Positions 6,743 through 8,462 of a stretch of 8,462 nucleotides of DNA are shown here, piece after piece. The notes beneath the pieces are model-generated. The model ran no database searches and had not been told where the DNA came from. It was given only the letters and a program-made list of their open reading frames with translations. Origin of the DNA: an uncultured Planctomycetaceae bacterium (lineage in GTDB: Bacteria > Planctomycetota > Planctomycetia > Pirellulales > Pirellulaceae); contig CAIYOB010000440.1 of the NCBI GenBank assembly GCA_903927685.1, positions 1 to 8,462 of the forward strand, given 5' to 3'. Both the position numbers and the translations under genes were made by a program. The number at the start of each line of letters is the position of its first letter. Positions within the stretch are counted from its first letter, which is position 1.

Positions 6743-7921
6743 GATCGTCACCGTACCCCGGTAAACGGCCCGGCTGATGCGCACCTCAGGGACCACGCTG
6801 ACGACCGCAGGATTGCTGGCCATCCCGGCTTTGACCGCTTGAAGATTGTAGTTACCCGGACGCGTTTGGCGAGGGATCGTCACCGCCAGGGTCCCTTCGT
6901 CCAGGATGAGATCGGGCTCCAGCGTCACCGCAGAACCATCCGCCGCGGTCAGACAGATCTCCGACTCGTACAGCGTGCTTCCCCGCCGGTTCGTGAATCC
7001 CGCGCCGCTGAGCACCACGGTGGTGTCCGCGCCGGAGCGGGCCACGGCCACATCCGCCGTGTAAACCGTCGGCACAATCGGTCCGGGAGAAGCCGCGGAC
7101 GCAAAGGCGAACCCGTGGCAACCCCAGCAGTCGCTGTCACCGGGCCCGTTGTCGCGTCCGGCGTGACCATACCCGGCCAGTTCGTTGCCGGCACTGATCA
7201 CGCCATCCCCGTCCGAGTCCGCTTGAATGGCGTGCAGCGAATCGGGACCGTGGCAGCCTTGGCAAGTCCGAATGGCCAAGGGGTCGTGCTGGGCGTGGCA
7301 AAGCAGGCAGTCCAAGAAGGGCCACGTCGCACCGTGATGCAGAATCGCGGTGTTTTCGATCAACGGGACGGCGAGACCGTCGTCGTCATGACAGTAGTTG
7401 CAGGCGCCCGCTTTGTTACCGCGGCTATTTGCCGGCAGGCCGTCCCCGTTCCGGGACGACGGCGTCATCGGCGAGGTCGGATACGTCGGGATATAGTGCC
7501 CATCATTGATGTTGTCCACGATATCCCCATGGCACGACACGCAATCGCCGGCATGTGCCGCAGGCGTGTTGTGGTGAGGAGTGGCCGTGTGGCAAACCGT
7601 GCAATCCCGGACAATCGTCGAGGGCGTGCGGTGGCAGCTGAAGCAGTTGTACGTGGCGTCCGGCACCCCGTTCCGGTCGGTATCCGGATAGGGGACGAAC
7701 GAGCCGGCGGGAATCGAACTGCCGTACAGCAAGTGGTGCCGGTCGGGGACGCCGCTGTCATGGCAAGCCCGGCAATCTGCCTCGGTGAATTCACCGTACA
7801 ACATATCGGGCATCCCGATGACTTGATTCACGGGCGGAGCCGGAACGGCAGCCCATTCGGTGCCGACTCCAATCAGTGCCAAGCCGGTAACGAGAACAAC
7901 AAGTACGAGCCTGCGGTACAT
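6524..7921 (-). CDS. omcZ: Exported octaheme c-type cytochrome with C-terminal IPT/TIG domains, OmcZ-like nanowire cytochrome candidate
   Basis: The protein has 465 residues. The ATG at 7921 is preceded by GAGGAGGG. Residues 1-25 are a signal peptide (cleavage near 'EWAA'). Eight CXXCH motifs start at C50, C93, C107, C127, C174, C205, C220 and C265, and every cysteine in this half belongs to one. Eleven further histidines (62, 63, 116, 117, 123, 142, 195, 196, 212, 230, 253) are enough for bis-His ligation. Calcium-type loops occur at 80-88 and 235-247. After a flexible Ala/Pro linker (270-284), two IPT/TIG immunoglobulin-like domains follow (about 284-377 and 379-463). Total length, haem number and a haem-free C-terminal half match Geobacter OmcZ, whose precursor is cut by the subtilisin OzpA before filaments form; a subtilisin gene follows here too. 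OmcZ is described with one CX14CH motif, which is absent. The octaheme-cytochrome call is certain; the OmcZ assignment is less so. Confidence 0.75.
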   Translation of the reverse strand: MYRRLVLVVLVTGLALIGVGTEWAAVPAPPVNQVIGMPDMLYGEFTEADCRACHDSGVPDRHHLLYGSSIPAGSFVPYPDTDRNGVPDATYNCFSCHRTPSTIVRDCTVCHTATPHHNTPAAHAGDCVSCHGDIVDNINDGHYIPTYPTSPMTPSSRNGDGLPANSRGNKAGACNYCHDDDGLAVPLIENTAILHHGATWPFLDCLLCHAQHDPLAIRTCQGCHGPDSLHAIQADSDGDGVISAGNELAGYGHAGRDNGPGDSDCWGCHGFAFASAASPGPIVPTVYTADVAVARSGADTTVVLSGAGFTNRRGSTLYESEICLTAADGSAVTLEPDLILDEGTLAVTIPRQTRPGNYNLQAVKAGMASNPAVVSVVPEVRISRAVYRGTVTIVGSGFGGYAKGSATTVTGIVTSGVGRRATTMTVPGKVVSWTDSKIEVDFGTLAREVTVKSLFGTAKATVSTK

Positions 7922-8104
7922 CACTTGCCCTCCTCTGCTCCCAAGGGTGCCAGGCAACTTCGCGATGCTTAGACGCCTGTCGCGGACGAGAGGTCCCAAC
8001 TTCACTCAATATCGACTGTCGGTCAGGGAAACGACGCAAACCAATCCGTCAATTGAGCGGACATGACGCACCCAATTCCGGAACAAACCTCGCCTTGCGC
8101 ACAG

Positions 8105-8156
8105 TAACCCGAAGCATCCGGCGAGAAAGAGAAATCCTCGCTGATGCTTCGGGTTA
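8105..8156. repeat. Long palindromic intergenic element with 14-bp perfect arms
   Basis: The arms TAACCCGAAGCATC (8105-8118) and GATGCTTCGGGTTA (8143-8156) are perfectly complementary. Inside, GCGAG (8121-8125) pairs with CTCGC (8137-8141) around an 11-base loop, making a stem of about 19 pairs with a small bulge. Neither side has a T-run. The sequence resembles REP-like palindromes that I associate with Pirellulales genomes, a recollection I could not check. Confidence 0.75.
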
Positions 8157-8180
8157 GCGTGAGCCGCGTGCTAGCAATTC

Positions 8181-8213
8181 GAGGGAGGGTGAGCCAGCGG
8201 CACACCCTCCCTC
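8181..8213. terminator. GC-rich hairpin downstream of the partial IPT/TIG gene, possible terminator or repeat
   Basis: GAGGGAGGGTG (8181-8191) pairs perfectly with CACCCTCCCTC (8203-8213). After one A:A mismatch, GCC (8193-8195) pairs with GGC (8199-8201) over a three-base loop. It begins 28 bases past the stop codon of the minus-strand partial gene, a natural terminator position. There is no T-tract on either strand, so it may be an mRNA-end stabiliser or part of a repeat with the neighbouring palindrome. Confidence 0.5.
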
Positions 8214-8241
8214 AGAGTCTTTCATCGTACAACGCAAGGTT

Positions 8242-8462
8242 CTACTTGCTGGCAACCGCTGCCTTCACGGTACCGAACACCGAGGTGACAGTGACATCCC
8301 GCGGAGCCGCGCCAAAGTTGACAACGATTTTCGAATCCGTCCAGGAAACGATCGTCCCCGTCACGGTCTTCGTCGTCGCTCGCCGGCCGACACCGCTCGT
8401 CACGGTCGCAGTGACAGCCGTCGGCGAGCCATCGGCGTAGCCGCCGAATCCGGAACCAACGA
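8242..8462 (-). CDS. C-terminal IPT/TIG domain of a second cytochrome-like protein (5' part outside window)
   Basis: Reading the minus strand from the window edge gives 72 residues followed by TAG (8244-8242). They begin 'VGSGFGGYADGSP' and end 'VKAAVASK'. This is a single IPT/TIG-type beta-sandwich domain matching residues 394-465 of the octaheme cytochrome at 51 of 72 positions. No haem motif is in view. Because the match reaches the same C-terminal end, the hidden part is probably a paralogous multiheme cytochrome, giving a tandem pair. Another secreted protein that shares only the tail domain is possible. It is on the same strand as the cytochrome operon but separated from it by 320 bases with hairpins, so the two are probably transcribed separately. 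Confidence 0.85.
   Translation of the reverse strand, partial: VGSGFGGYADGSPTAVTATVTSGVGRRATTKTVTGTIVSWTDSKIVVNFGAAPRDVTVTSVFGTVKAAVASK

Larger units (their letters stand above)
7922..8241. other. Gene-free spacer upstream of the octaheme cytochrome
   Basis: No convincing coding frame is present in these 320 bases. It holds a purine-rich ribosome binding site immediately before the cytochrome (GAGGAGGG on the minus strand), two strong inverted repeats (8105-8156 and 8181-8213), and a direct repeat of GTGAGCC at 8159 and 8189. I could not find a convincing -35/-10 pair for the cytochrome operon, although the distance and hairpins suggest it has its own promoter here. Confidence 0.6.

Noticed and set aside
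6839..7972. 377-codon plus-strand open frame opposite the octaheme cytochrome
   Set aside because: Composition is low-complexity Arg/Val/Gly with no domain; the opposite strand has eight haem motifs, a signal peptide and a good ribosome binding site.
8024..8052. TTGACG on the minus strand (8047-8052) as -35 for the cytochrome operon
   Set aside because: The hexamer 17 bases downstream is TCCCTG, which is not -10-like, so no promoter is called.
8023..8205. Short 60-codon minus-strand frame in the spacer
   Set aside because: It runs through the two hairpins, has no clear ribosome binding site and resembles no family.
8105..8213. CRISPR array suggested by closely spaced repeats
   Set aside because: The repeats are two different inverted repeats, not regularly spaced direct repeats, and no cas gene is present.
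8144..8440. Plus-strand open frame over the window end
   Set aside because: The minus strand of 8242-8462 encodes the IPT/TIG tail that matches the neighbouring cytochrome; the plus frame is its shadow.

Overview
The window is GC-rich bacterial DNA and looks like Planctomycetota, an inference with moderate confidence. The support is a short secreted leucine-rich-repeat protein, a lipoprotein with an 'NVNRWR' duplicated domain that I associate with Planctomycetota and Verrucomicrobiota, a secreted ankyrin protein, calcium-loop inserts in exported proteins, and a long palindromic intergenic repeat. Nearly every complete product carries an export signal, so the region is devoted to the cell envelope and exterior.

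Layout. Bases 1-329 (+) hold the C-terminal part of an Rrf2/IscR-type regulator with its three-cysteine cluster. It converges on a two-gene unit on the minus strand: a tetraheme c-type cytochrome (1131-1796) followed 36 nt later by a leucine-rich-repeat protein (402-1094). A 124-nt divergent spacer with a shared palindromic -35 region separates this unit from a secreted eight-repeat ankyrin protein (1921-2934, +). The rest is one long minus-strand unit, read from right to left: octaheme cytochrome with C-terminal IPT/TIG domains (6524-7921), subtilisin-like protease (5106-6491), parvulin-type prolyl isomerase (4081-5076) and duplicated-domain lipoprotein (2972-4084). Its junctions are 32 nt, 29 nt and a 4-nt ATGA overlap. 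Upstream of it, a 320-nt gene-free stretch carries two strong hairpins, and the window ends inside a second, paralogous IPT/TIG tail (8242-8462, -).

Main interpretation. An exported octaheme cytochrome of 465 residues, with all haems in its N-terminal 270 residues and a haem-free C-terminal half, sits immediately before a secreted subtilisin. This closely parallels Geobacter OmcZ and its processing protease OzpA, where the ~50 kDa octaheme precursor is cut to a ~30 kDa form that polymerises into extracellular conductive filaments. The prolyl isomerase and lipoprotein would then be envelope folding or assembly factors. A paralogous cytochrome gene may lie just upstream. The separate tetraheme cytochrome could carry electrons across the periplasm. 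If correct, this is an OmcZ-like nanowire locus outside Desulfuromonadota. The assignment rests on architecture and gene order read by eye, not on an alignment.
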